Made by a program: the position numbers and the translations under genes
Shown here: positions 1 through 9,645 of the stretch, piece after piece
How positions within the stretch are numbered: the stretch's first letter is position 1
How the letters are laid out: every line of letters starts with the position of its first letter
Notes under the pieces: generated by a model
The model's database searches: none
The model's input: the letters and a program-made list of their open reading frames with translations, nothing else
Told to the model about the DNA's origin: nothing
NCBI RefSeq assembly: GCF_905475345.1
Contig: NC_066586.1
Span: forward strand, 124,501-188,500
From: Vespula vulgaris
Lineage: Eukaryota; Arthropoda; Insecta; Hymenoptera; Vespidae
Length of the DNA: 64,000 nt
Direction: 5' to 3'

Positions 1-2221
1 GTTTCGTTCGATTTCCTTCTGATTTCGAGTTTCGTCGACTTTACCTTCCACGATTAGCAAAACCGTTTTGATCCTTCTCGTCCTTGGAAAGCGCACGGTC
101 CGTGCTTTCGAGATTGGAAGACACAAAGGGATTGGAAACATCCACTGGCCATGATAATACGCTTCGCTTCCTCGTTGCATTCTCCTGCTCTCTTGCAACG
201 CGCGAGCGCGCGGACAAATATTCTCTCACCATCCGTATTTCTCTTTATCCGCATTTCCGCATAGCCGTACGTCAACATCCACTCTGCGAATCTTTCTCTG
301 TTTTGAATGCAAGCTGTTTATCCTGGCGCCATCGGTTTTCCTCTCTCTCTCTCTCTGTCTCTCTGACGCTCTCGCACACATCCGTCCTTTCGACTGCAAT
401 CCTTAGTTGAATCGTAACTTTTTTAATTCGCGCCCAGCGAGTCGAGAGATTTGATTACTAGGGCGGAAGTGGAAATGGCGCTGACTGTTACTCCTTCCAT
501 TTTGCCTCCGTCAAAGATCGAGCGCCTCGAATCAGCCAATCCTTTTCAGAGTTCAAAGTTCTCCACGATCGTCCGAGGGATCCACCCGAGTAAGGGAGAA
601 AAATATGAAGAAAAGGGAAATAAAGAGGCACGAAACTGACAATGAGAGAGAGAGAGAGAGAGTTGGAAAAGAAAGAAGAGAAAAAGCTGTTGACCCGCTT
701 CGCCACGAGGTAGCAATTACTCTAATGATCGTTCCTTCCGTTTTCCTTTCTCTTTCCACCGTTTCGTTCTTCCACTCTTCCTCCCCCGTCCGTTCTCGGC
801 CGTACCTCGGTATAACCATCTAATTGGCAATAATCGTTGCGCCGGCCAAGGTGACCGTTAAACGCTCGCGATCCTCCTTCGATTTCGCGATAGGTACTCC
901 CTTCTTCCGGCTATCTCGACCGCCGGAAAGGGACTACCACCCCCCGATGTCGATTTATTTCTCCTCGACCCGTTCGCACGATTTCTCGTTGAGAAGAAAT
1001 TCGCATTCCGTTGGAGAGATCGTTCCCCTTTAACGTTGGCACCGACCTATCCCAAGCTTCGAGAACTTATGTAGGTGAGGTTCACGTATGAAAGGCTTAA
1101 AGCCCGGTGCATCGTACCCGAGGCAGCTTTTTCGTGCTTACCCCGAAGCGTCGACCTCTATTACGGGAATTCTGCTGTTTCTGTACGTGCCTGTGAGTAA
1201 GCGAGTGTACGCAAGTATCATATATGTTTTCTACGAGATTACGTATAGATATAGGCCGGCATGGGAGGTAGCACAACGAGAAAATTGAATTTCCTTTGAA
1301 TCGCTCTTCCATCTCTTGAAATTTTTGTACCTCTTGTCGTTTTGCGCGTCGGCCTTTTCACATCTCCGTTAGATAGACGCGATAGTTTACGATTCCTCCT
1401 TGGGATTTCAATTCCGTCCGTACCGCTTTACGAGGAAAATTTCCAAATTTAGCGTCGCTCTGATATCTATCGTAAATTTCAAATAGTAATCACGCGTTCG
1501 CAAGAACTGCAAGAAAAATCATCGATCTCGATATACGAGGAAACTTTCCGTTTGTTACGGGTAAGAGAATTATCGAACACCTAATTACTCGAGATAATGA
1601 TCCCAGAGAATGGGTGACGTGTAATTATCGACATAGATCGAAAAAGAAAACGTATTTTGCGTTTATACGAGTCTCGTGTCATCTATTAATTATACGAAAC
1701 GGTGTAAACTATGTTGTATACGCTACGGTATTCATTATACGGCTGCGTTAATTACGCGCTATGAATACACATTTCCTTCTATTCATTTTCCACGACGTTA
1801 CCGCGAGAAACCGCGAGGGAAAATCCTTTTGCCCGTTCAGTTTTCTCTTCCAAAGATTTTTCATTTCATTTTTTGATCCAACATATTCGCATTACGATTC
1901 GCATGTTTCCATTATTCGTCGTTTTTCTTCTTTTATCAGGACGTTCTCTTCTCTGCTAAAGTTTCGTAAAGGTAAAAAGAGAAGGTCTTGGAACGCGAAA
2001 TTACGTACACGGGCGCGTCGCGTCGACAACGCTCGCGCTATTTCGATTTCCCGTCCGATCGGTCTTGGCTTTTTCTCCTTTCTTTTTTCGACGCGCGTCG
2101 CTTCGAGATATTTCCTGACGTTTCGTCCGTAAGCACGATGTAACCGCGAAGACTCTCTGACACGTGTCTCCCTGTCTCTCTTTTTCGCGTCTCCGCGAAA
2201 ATATGTAGAGGGAGAGGGAGA

Positions 2222-2253
<32 letters not shown>

Positions 2254-2921
2254 TAATCGCCTTAGGTGCCCTGACCTAGGATACACGACACAGCGAATCG
2301 AAATCGTAGCAAAATCGCGAACGCGATCTCTCCCATCCAATCGATCGTTCGATCGTACGAGAATCGTGTGTGCGTGGAAAGAAAAAAAATTCCGTACGTC
2401 ACCGGTGACTCACCGGTGAAAACGCGTGCGTTCTCGACGACGACGCCGACGACGACAACGACGAAGAGAGGAAAGTCGAATACGCTTACTATCGACTATC
2501 GTTTCGTTCGTTGGCGATCAATTTTCTAAGATTCTCTACGTGTCTACCAAGATCGGGGAGAAGATTGGAAATTGACTCGAGAAGAGTGCTAGCGATGGAA
2601 TACGGAACTTTCTACAGCGTCACTTTGAGAATGCGAGAATGCCAGCGATCAGAGTCGAAGGGAAAGGGGGTAGCAACTACCGACTACTATGTACGTTATC
2701 GCTCGAAAGATTTTTCATCGGCGGAGAATCGTTCCCAACGGTCGCTCGAATCCGTTTTTCTTCGCTCGCTCGAATTTCGCGAAATCCGGGCGTGTCGAAG
2801 CGTGTTCGTGTCGTGTGATGGACGGAATGTAGAAGAGATCAGTCAAGGTGATGATTCCGATCGATCTCGATCGAATTCGTGACCGTGAAAAAGTGTTAAG
2901 ATATTAGTATCGTGTTGTCAC
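1..2921 (-). other. unc-13: unc-13 intron, 5' part, continuing off the left edge
   Basis: This is intron sequence downstream of alternative exon A on the minus strand. I see no C2B-like exon here (no GTSKW-like or C2 calcium-loop peptide on the minus strand), so the next constitutive exon should lie beyond base 1. The intron holds GA/CT microsatellite stretches (about 645-661 and 2220-2254) and a tandem palindrome at 2399-2419. Open frames on either strand are short and resemble no family I know. Confidence 0.7.
2399..2419. promoter_or_regulatory. Tandem 10-bp palindrome TCACCGGTGA x2
   Basis: TCACCGGTGA, a perfect palindrome, occurs at 2399-2408 and again at 2410-2419 with one base between. 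The centres are 11 bp apart, about one helical turn. It lies in the intron about 500 bases past the donor of exon A. The arrangement suits a dimeric DNA-binding factor, or two short RNA hairpins in the transcript. No specific factor is assigned. Confidence 0.35.
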
Positions 2922-3028
2922 CTGTGATGGCGATCTTGCAGGACCACTTGCTGGTACCCTCAAGGACGATCTGTTCGGCCTGTTCGAGGCTGTCTATGTG
3001 GGTATCCGGGTCGACTGAAAACGTCGTG
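2922..3028 (-). CDS. unc-13: unc-13 alternative exon A (C1-C2B linker, divergent version)
   Basis: This 107-nt exon lies between acceptor CTTCTTTCAG|CACGA and donor CACAG|GTGACA. It starts by completing a codon left with two bases (CG|C, Arg) and ends one base into the next codon. It encodes 35 full residues: TTFSVDPDTHIDSLEQAEQ, then IVLEGTSKWSCKIAIT. The second half matches the UNC-13 segment just before the C2B domain; mammalian Munc13-1 has a very similar GTSKWSAK stretch. The first half is acidic and unlike the usual sequence. It has the same length, phase and end as exon B at 5911-6017, with about 18 of 35 residues identical by hand count. I infer that it replaces exon B in some transcripts. 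UNC-13 acts at the presynaptic plasma membrane, opening syntaxin for SNARE assembly, and this linker sits between the diacylglycerol-binding C1 and Ca2+/PIP2-binding C2B domains. Confidence 0.88.
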
Positions 3029-5910
3029 CTGAAAGAAGACAATGTCCTCGTAAACGCGTCGTCCTTCGACAACCTCTCGTACCTCTTTTTCGTTCGTTCG
3101 TTCGTCGCGCGCAACCCCGAACGCAAACCCTTTTCCTGGATGTGGCGGAATGTAAAAAGAAAAAAAAAAAGAAAGAAAAAAGAACAAAAGAAAAGAGAAG
3201 GAAAGAACAAAAATAGATACTCCGAGAGATCGGCGAAGGACGGTGGAAGACATGTCGCTGGTCGTCGGTGGCCCGGAGGCTCCTCGATAATCGTCCCAAA
3301 GTCCTCCAGCAGCGGCGACGATTCGTTCGAACGTATACCGTAAGCGACGTTTCGCTAGGAGCTCGTAAAGCTAAAGCAGCAGCGGCAACAGCAGCGACAG
3401 CAACGGCAGCAGCAATTCGTAGCGCACCTTTCGATAGGCGTTTATCTCTTTCGTCGGGCGGCCTGCCACTCGGCATCCTTTCTACGTGGATCGCTAGCCA
3501 AAAAAGTACTCGCGTGCATGTATGCAAGTACGTTACGGCGTTCGTAGACGTTCTCTTATTCGAAAGCGAGCTAGGCTTTCGAACGAAATTAATGGAAGAA
3601 GAATACGGTGGAGATAGGAGATTGGAAATAGGTCTCGGGAAATGGGAGATTACTCGTCGTTGGGAGTAACGGTGATTCGGGAAGAATCGAGCGCGCTCGA
3701 CGAAACTGGTTTCGCGAGTAAGGAAAAATCGATGGATCGCGTGCGGACCGAGAAGGAACGTGAACGAGTCCCGAGCGTGCCACCTGTTAGTTTGGTGGGA
3801 TCCTTGAATTAACATCCGCTTCGAGTTTGACCGAGAGACGACGGCCGTTTGGAATAAGAAAACTTGTTGCGTCGTTTCGGTGGCGCATCGCCAACTTGAA
3901 ACTTTTGCGAACGTTTCATTTTCAATTAAAGACAGAGCTCGTTGGATTTCGAAGCCGTTGGTATTCGAAGCCGCATAAACGCGTCGCGTCCACGCTTTTT
4001 TAGTTGAAAGCTGAAAGTTACCTCTCGGAAGGTTCCTCCGATCGGGAACGTTCGACGTGCAGGCAACGCGCGTTTTCCGTCTCGTGCCTTCCTATGACAA
4101 TGGCAAGCTATCTCCATATATACGCGCTCCTATATATATCCACGCGAGTCACAACAAGTTGCAGCGCGAGCTTAATGGACTTTCGATTGGATTCCCACCT
4201 CCTCGCGCGCGAGATGACCCAACGCCAACGCGTCGGTACGACGATTCCAACCTTAATGACTTCCTCGTTACACCGTTTCCTAATAATATTCCGATAATAG
4301 CCAGAACGCGCGATGTAATTTTAACTACGTTTACGTCCTTTGAGGAAAACAATCTCGAATTTGGATCACGCCTCGGTAGCGTTCGTTAGTTGCCGAACGT
4401 TCTCCTTTGGCTCATAGGAATAGTTCGATCGACCGTGGACGGCATCGAAACGGCCTCTTTGATACTCCGAGATGATTATTAGGTCTCCGAGCGAGTGCGA
4501 AGTATATTAAACATTCGGAGGACGCGTCGCATGGAATATTAATACATTTTGTTCGCACGAGTGTCGTCTCGTGAAAACGGAACGCGAGAGAACGGAAACT
4601 GGTATCGCAGTCGAGCTATCCCTCGGGATGTCTGCTCTAACCAAGATGAACAAAATTACACTGTTTCGCGCGACGTATAAATGAACGAAGGATGCTCTCT
4701 CTCTCCCTTTCCGCAAAAGTTATTCCCTTCTTATTCATGTCGTGACGCAAAGTAATACAAACTTGGAATTAATTCGTGCCCGAGAGAGAGAGAGAGAGGA
4801 TGAGTCTCCGTTCGATCTACGAGAGCGGTACTACGGAAAGTTACGCCGAGCTAACCGCTCGATCGAGAGGAGGAAGCGAGGTTGAAAGGAGGAAAATGGG
4901 GGAAAAGAACACATCGAGGTTGCTATTAGGGTGACGTTAGGTACGTTGTCGTCGAATCATCGGTAACGGCTAGATAATCGCGAAGGGTGGCTCTGGGGAA
5001 ACGTCCAATTAATGGTGCAGACTAATGGCCAGCGTTCAAAATCGTTGCATATCCAGGCGGCAAAAGGTAGGTCGCAGACGGTGACACTGTATAGCGACAC
5101 TGCATGCCGGTATGCACCTAGCTGTGAGTACGAGGCTGACTCGATGAACATTAACGAATGAAATATTATCTAGTATTTCATATTCGCTTGTTTTCGAGCT
5201 AAACGTTTTCCGATGAAATCGAACGTTTTACGCGATATATGCGTTTTCGTCAAAGTCGTTAGAGGTATCTCAATGTATGGTCATCGAGTCTTCCTCCGTA
5301 TACCCGTACGCGACGGCTAAAATACGACAGCCAACTTTGCGATCGCTCGTTTCTTTCCCTTCGAATTAATTTCGTCGAATTTCGAACGATCGCTTGGGCT
5401 TCGCGCCGAGAAACGTCTCTCGTGACGCATAGCGCGAATCAATGCTCGAAAACGAACGATCGCCTCGTGGCTGTGACGCGTCTATCGCTATACGTAGGTA
5501 TATGTATATAAAGTATAACGCGTATGACATATCCAAGGCACAATTGGTACGACAGAGCGCAGCAGCCGCGCGGCAGGGGTAGATATATCGCCAGACATCT
5601 GATGACAAAACGACAGCAACGATAGTAATGATAACACAATAATAATAACAGTAAACAATCAGAGAATATAAATGACGACAGTGTGCGTATGTAAGAAAGG
5701 GCAAACCGACGGAGATATACGTATGTGTGCACACATATATATACATGTGTACACATACAACATACAGATATACACAGAGATACACGCGCGTTCGTATAGA
5801 TATTTATATATATGGATGAACGTTTATAGGCGTGGCGTAGAGGTCGAGCCGACGCGGCGAGTTTCGCCATTTCGTCGTTTAGCTTACGACGAAGAGAGCT
5901 GCTCACAAAC
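3029..5910 (-). other. unc-13: Intron between alternative exons B and A
   Basis: This 2882-nt spacer separates the two alternative exons. It is too long for simple steric exclusion of splicing. On the transcript strand a long pyrimidine tract with repeated TTCT/TCTT words lies at about 3208-3153, some 125-180 nt before the exon A acceptor. Several AG dinucleotides lie between tract and acceptor, so it is not an obvious distant branch-point zone. Around 5700-5800 is an AC/AT-rich simple repeat. Open frames here, including a serine/alanine-rich minus frame at about 2994-3815, look like chance frames. Confidence 0.6.
3153..3208 (-). promoter_or_regulatory. Long pyrimidine tract upstream of alternative exon A
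   Basis: On the minus strand this stretch is nearly all pyrimidine, with repeated TTCT and TCTT words. It lies 125-180 nt before the exon A acceptor. Such tracts are typical binding sites for polypyrimidine-tract-binding proteins, which repress exons in mutually exclusive pairs. The sequence shows the tract; the role is inference. Confidence 0.35.
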
Positions 5911-6017
5911 CTGTAATGGCGATCTTCGCCGACCATTTGCTCGTACCGTCCAGAACCGACTGCTTCACCGCTGACATGTGCCCCAGGTGCGCAGCATCGT
6001 CGACCCCGAAGACTGAC
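5911..6017 (-). CDS. unc-13: unc-13 alternative exon B (C1-C2B linker, family-typical version)
   Basis: This 107-nt exon lies between acceptor GGAGTTTAG|GTCAG and donor TTACAG|GTTTGT. It completes the Arg codon (CG|G) and encodes SVFGVDDAAHLGHMSAVKQ followed by SVLDGTSKWSAKIAIT. This is close to the Munc13 pattern at the same place (a -VF-V-start, then -M--VKQSVLDGTSKWSAKI), so B looks like the ancestral form and exon A a diverged duplicate. Both splice sites are weak: the acceptor is preceded by a purine-rich GAAAGAGAG stretch rather than a pyrimidine run, and the donor is GTTTGT. That suits a regulated exon. It follows the 121-nt exon at 8393-8513 after a 2.4 kb intron. Skipping both alternatives, or including both, breaks the frame. 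Confidence 0.93.
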
Positions 6018-6320
6018 CTAAACTCCGACGAGACTCTCTTTCACAACTGGGCTGTGTCAACGGACCCGGTCTCGTCTTATCTCTCACCGCTTTTCGTTTA
6101 CTCTTATTTCTTTCGCGAGCGCGATATTTCGAGAGACGCTTTTATCCCGAACGCGGTACGTACGTACGTACGAGAGCCGATTAGCTTACGAGTTTGAAAA
6201 GAAAATGCCCCGAGGAGAGCGCGGACTCGGTGAAAAACTCGCGAGTGGTAGGTTTTATCGAGAACGTGTTTTGGATAGAATAGGATCGAAACATTGACGC
6301 TCCCTTTCCCTCCTCCTCGT

Positions 6321-6489
6321 CCCCCCCCCCTCTCTCTCTCTTTTGACCGCGAAAGAATATTTTTTCTCTTTATTTCGGTTTGCCTTCTTGAAAGTTTCCG
6401 TTTTACGAGCGTATATAGATGCTTTAGCTTTCTCGAAAGAGAACAGACCGCAGACCCGGAGAGAAAGAGAGAGAGAGACGGGGGGGGGG
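6321..6489. repeat. Complementary C/CT and G/GA arms, possible RNA stem near exon B
   Basis: The left arm at 6321-6343 is ten C followed by CT repeats ending in TTT. The right arm at about 6465-6489 is AAAGAGAGAGAGA, a single C, then ten G. Read antiparallel, these pair over about 23 bases with one bulge, leaving a loop of roughly 120 bases. In the transcript the stem would sit about 300-475 nt upstream of exon B. Microsatellite-derived complementarity is common in this DNA, so a function is only possible. Confidence 0.4.
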
Positions 6490-6940
6490 AGAGAAAGAGA
6501 GTTTCGTAAAAGCTCCCCAAGTTTATACACTTTAGCTCGTTCAGGCTTTTCCCATTTGCTCGATTCAACGAGCGAGAGAGAAAGAAAAGAGACTTGAGTT
6601 TCATAAGACGTAAACCGCATCGTTACTTTGGCATTTTTTAATGATTCACCGTGCGGAAAGTCGAGCATTCGTAGATATATCTCAAGTAGGTATTTTCGGA
6701 AAGATAGACGTAAGTAGGCGTCGCGCGCGAGGCATGCGAGCTCGTAATTAACACGAAACTACGTTCATCGATCCAACGCGCGTTAACGAGGAAACCGATT
6801 GGACGACGTACTTTCGTCGAAATGGAACGTGGCTGATTGACGCGCGTCTCTCGAGATGCATCGTTAGCTCGACGTTCGGATCTCGCAAATTTTTGTAGAA
6901 ACAAGAAAAGATAAGACGAGAGCGCGCTCTCAAGGAGACA

Positions 6941-6942
<2 letters not shown>

Positions 6943-6976
<34 letters not shown>
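6943..6976. repeat. GA microsatellite
   Basis: This is an uninterrupted GA dinucleotide run in the intron upstream of exon B. Confidence 0.9.
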
Positions 6977-6978
<2 letters not shown>

Positions 6979-8392
6979 AGATTACGCGAACCGATCCCTC
7001 TTCGTCGGTCGGATGTCTCCTCGCCTTCTCGTCGTCGTTCGTCTTCGTCAAAATTCTCTTTAGCATCGAATCCAGCCGATCGATCGTTCGTTCTTATTCG
7101 ACGGTCGTAGGAAAATTAGTCCGTTCGGAACGAAATTAAATCGAATCATTTTTAATGGAATAATCTGGCGATCCTGCTACAGAATTTTCAATATTTGTTA
7201 TTAATTAACGGCGGCGATTGTCGTTACCGTATTAGCCCGACGAGCCATCACGGCGATACTCTTAACGCGAGCGTGCGCGCATAATCGAACTAATCGACGG
7301 ATCGATCGATCGTTAGTCAGTATCGTGTCGATTCGCTTAACAACGGGCGACGACGGGGGAAAGACAAAAGCCGGAATTTCCTCCGTACGTAATACGGTTC
7401 CGAACGTTACCTAATTAATATCGTTTCCCGATAAAGTTGCTCGACGAGCGCGGACACTGCTGCAGCGAGTAGCGACTAGCGACACGAGTAGCGTTACGAC
7501 GATCGAATAATTAGGTGTTTCGAGTAATCCAACGGCGTGCTTTCTCTCGTTTACGTCCTCGGCGTTACGACGTTATTACGCGCGTAATAGACGATAGAAC
7601 CCTGCACCGGTTGGAATTTTTTATATAATCATCGAGTCCTCTGTTACGAACGAATCGATTCCGTGAATCACGATGTCGTGCGGGGAGTAAAGAGCCTTTC
7701 TCTATCCGAGCTTTCTTATTTACGAATACAACCTCTGACCTTCTTTCCTTCGAAGAAGAACAGTTCGTAGCCAACATCGTCGAATTAGTCGGGCGAATCT
7801 TTGAACGATAAAATCTGTCGATCGAATCGGGAGATTATTGATCAAACGCGAGCGCGCATCAACGACGAGGAAAAGAAATGTACGTTCTCTTGGATACAAC
7901 GCTCTTTGGAAAAACGACCGTTTACGTTCGCGTAAACGACGTTCGCAATTCCTTTCGACGCAGCTAAGTCCCCGCGGCGATATACGTCCCGTGGAATACA
8001 CCTCGTAACGTTTTATTCGACGTAACGCGATTCCGACTCAAAACGAAAATTTCGACGCGGGACCGTGACCCGATTTCGAGCTTTCTCTAATCTCAACGTT
8101 TCCCTTCTCGTCGTTCGCCTAAAAAGACTCGCGAATATTTCTTGGAGAAAATTCATTTCTACGACAAATTTTGTTGACTTTTCGATCGAAGACGAGCAAC
8201 GACGTCGACGACGAAGACGCGAACCAATCGTATCCGCAGACATTGACGTTGGATTCTCCTTTCGCAGTCGTGCTGCGGCAAATGGGAGAGAGGGAGGGGG
8301 GGGGGAGAGGGGAGGAGAAAGAAAGGAAATAAAAAAGAAAGAAAAAAAGAATGAAAAATGGAGGGCGGAGAAAGCGAATGGATAGAACTTAC

Positions 8393-8513
8393 CGAATGAG
8401 CTCGAAGATCTCTGGCTTTTCCATCTCCCTCTGCTTCATCCTTTCCTTCATCGCTGTGATTATGCTATTCGCTTTATCCTCGGCGCCGTGCTTCGAGCTC
8501 TTCTCCGCGGCCC
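8393..8513 (-). CDS. unc-13: unc-13 exon, linker after the C1 domain
   Basis: This 121-nt exon lies between acceptor ATTTTTGCAG|GGGCC and donor CATTCG|GTAAGT, both good consensus sites. Its first two bases complete an Arg codon begun in the C1 exon. It then encodes AAEKSSKHGAEDKANSIITA followed by MKERMKQREMEKPEIFELI, and its last two bases (CG) join alternative exon A or B. This is the conserved helix-rich segment right after C1 in Munc13 proteins (AAEKSSKHGAED and KPEIFELI are family hallmarks). It links C1 to C2B and is constitutive in frame with both alternatives. Confidence 0.96.
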
Positions 8514-9425
8514 CTGCAAAAATAAAATGCGAAAAGAGATTCGTGACTGCGAACCACCGACCAAACTAAACTTCCGGGCTTTAGACGAAACGCGAATTTT
8601 AATTAATTCATCCTCGACCTATTCCCTCGGTTACACTTCTTCGCGATCGATCGCGTAGCTTTCCTCGGGAAAGTCGTTAAAACAAACTTTCTCTCTCTCC
8701 GTTTTTCCGCGATGGACGAATCGTTGTCGAGTCATCCAGCTTCGAAAGTTGGACGCACCGACGCGAGATCCGCGGTCTCCCGTTAAATCGTTCGACGTTA
8801 CGTCGACTCTCGAGCAAGACGAACGAGGTCCGATGTTTACGGTTACGGTTTCGGCGACCAAGAAGAGGAATTTTGTCGAATCGAGAAAGTTTCTTACCCG
8901 AAACATTGGAAACGTCACGACCCGTTTGAATGATGCTGGATGAGACGAATTTCGGTGAAAATTTTTTTTACTCTCTACTCTTGGCTCGGTAGCCTCGGCG
9001 CGTTGACTCTCCTGGCAAGTTCGAGTTGAATTTTATATTCTTTTATTCGCGGCCCTCTCAAAGGATACATCCGCGAGCTTCGGGCGTGCTCGCGCGTTCT
9101 CCCGAGCGAACGCTTTCCGCGACTTCAAACATTCGAGGAGCTTTAATTTTCCGGTGCGAGCTCGTTGCAAGCGTTTGCCAAGGCGCTTTTCGAACCGTAA
9201 AACGCTTTTACGAGACCTTTTCGCGAACGTTCCCCGACGGAAATTACGCGTATCGATCGTCCGTTACCGTAACCCGAGCTGCGATCGATCGCGAGAGATC
9301 GCGAAAAACGGAGAAAGAGAGAAGCGTTCTCGCATCGGAGAACATCGCGGCTGCGAAGTAGGAGACGAGGATCGACGACGATCGAAAGTTCGTCGAGACG
9401 AAATTAGGCGAGAGGATAGACTCAC
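8514..9425 (-). other. unc-13: unc-13 intron between C1 exon and linker exon
   Basis: This is a 912-nt intron with consensus ends (GTGAGT...TTTTTGCAG on the minus strand). I see no further gene in it. The open frames on both strands are chance frames rich in Arg and Ser. Confidence 0.75.
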
Positions 9426-9645
9426 TCTGCAAGCAGTCAGCGTTGAGCAAGTCCTTGCACTTCTCGTGACACTTGACGCCGCATTCCATGCATCGAACGC
9501 CCTGACGCGCGATACCCCAGAGGAGACCCTCGCATTCGTAGCAGTAGGTCGGCGAGGTGGCCGTCCAGGTGACGAAATTGTGAGGCGTCGTCGACGAGAT
9601 AGGGTAGATCATTGCCTGCAGCGTTTTCTTGTAGACGTGCATCTT
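9426..9645 (-). CDS. unc-13: unc-13 exon encoding the C1 (diacylglycerol/phorbol ester) domain
   Basis: This 220-nt exon lies between acceptor AACCCCGCAG|AAGATG and donor TGCAGA|GTGAGT. It encodes 73 codons plus one base, beginning KMHVYKKTLQAMIYPISSTT. The complete C1 zinc signature is present: His, 12 residues, Cys-x2-Cys, 13 residues, Cys-x2-Cys, 4 residues, His, 2 residues, Cys, 7 residues, Cys. The YCYECEGLLWGIARQG and NADCLQ stretches are nearly invariant in UNC-13/Munc13 and distinguish it from protein kinase C or chimaerin C1 domains. The domain binds diacylglycerol at the presynaptic membrane and lowers the barrier to vesicle priming. All metal ligands are intact. A frame stop just upstream (near 9680) and the single nearby AG fix the exon start. 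Confidence 0.97.

Larger units (their letters stand above)
6018..8392 (-). other. unc-13: Intron upstream of alternative exon B
   Basis: This 2.4 kb intron is rich in simple sequence. It holds a tandem ACGT run (6156-6172), a run of ten C (6321-6330) followed by CT repeats, a run of ten G (6480-6489) preceded by GA repeats, a GA microsatellite (6943-6976), and a G-rich patch near 8290-8320. The C/CT and G/GA blocks are mutually complementary. I see no coding exon; the open frames on both strands are low-complexity Ser/Leu or Arg/Glu translations of CT/GA repeats. Confidence 0.6.

Noticed and set aside
9244..9425. Extension of the C1 open frame beyond CTGCAGA
   Set aside because: The frame continues past a strong donor (GTGAGT). 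The next exon at 8393-8513 restores the family sequence, so the extension is intron.
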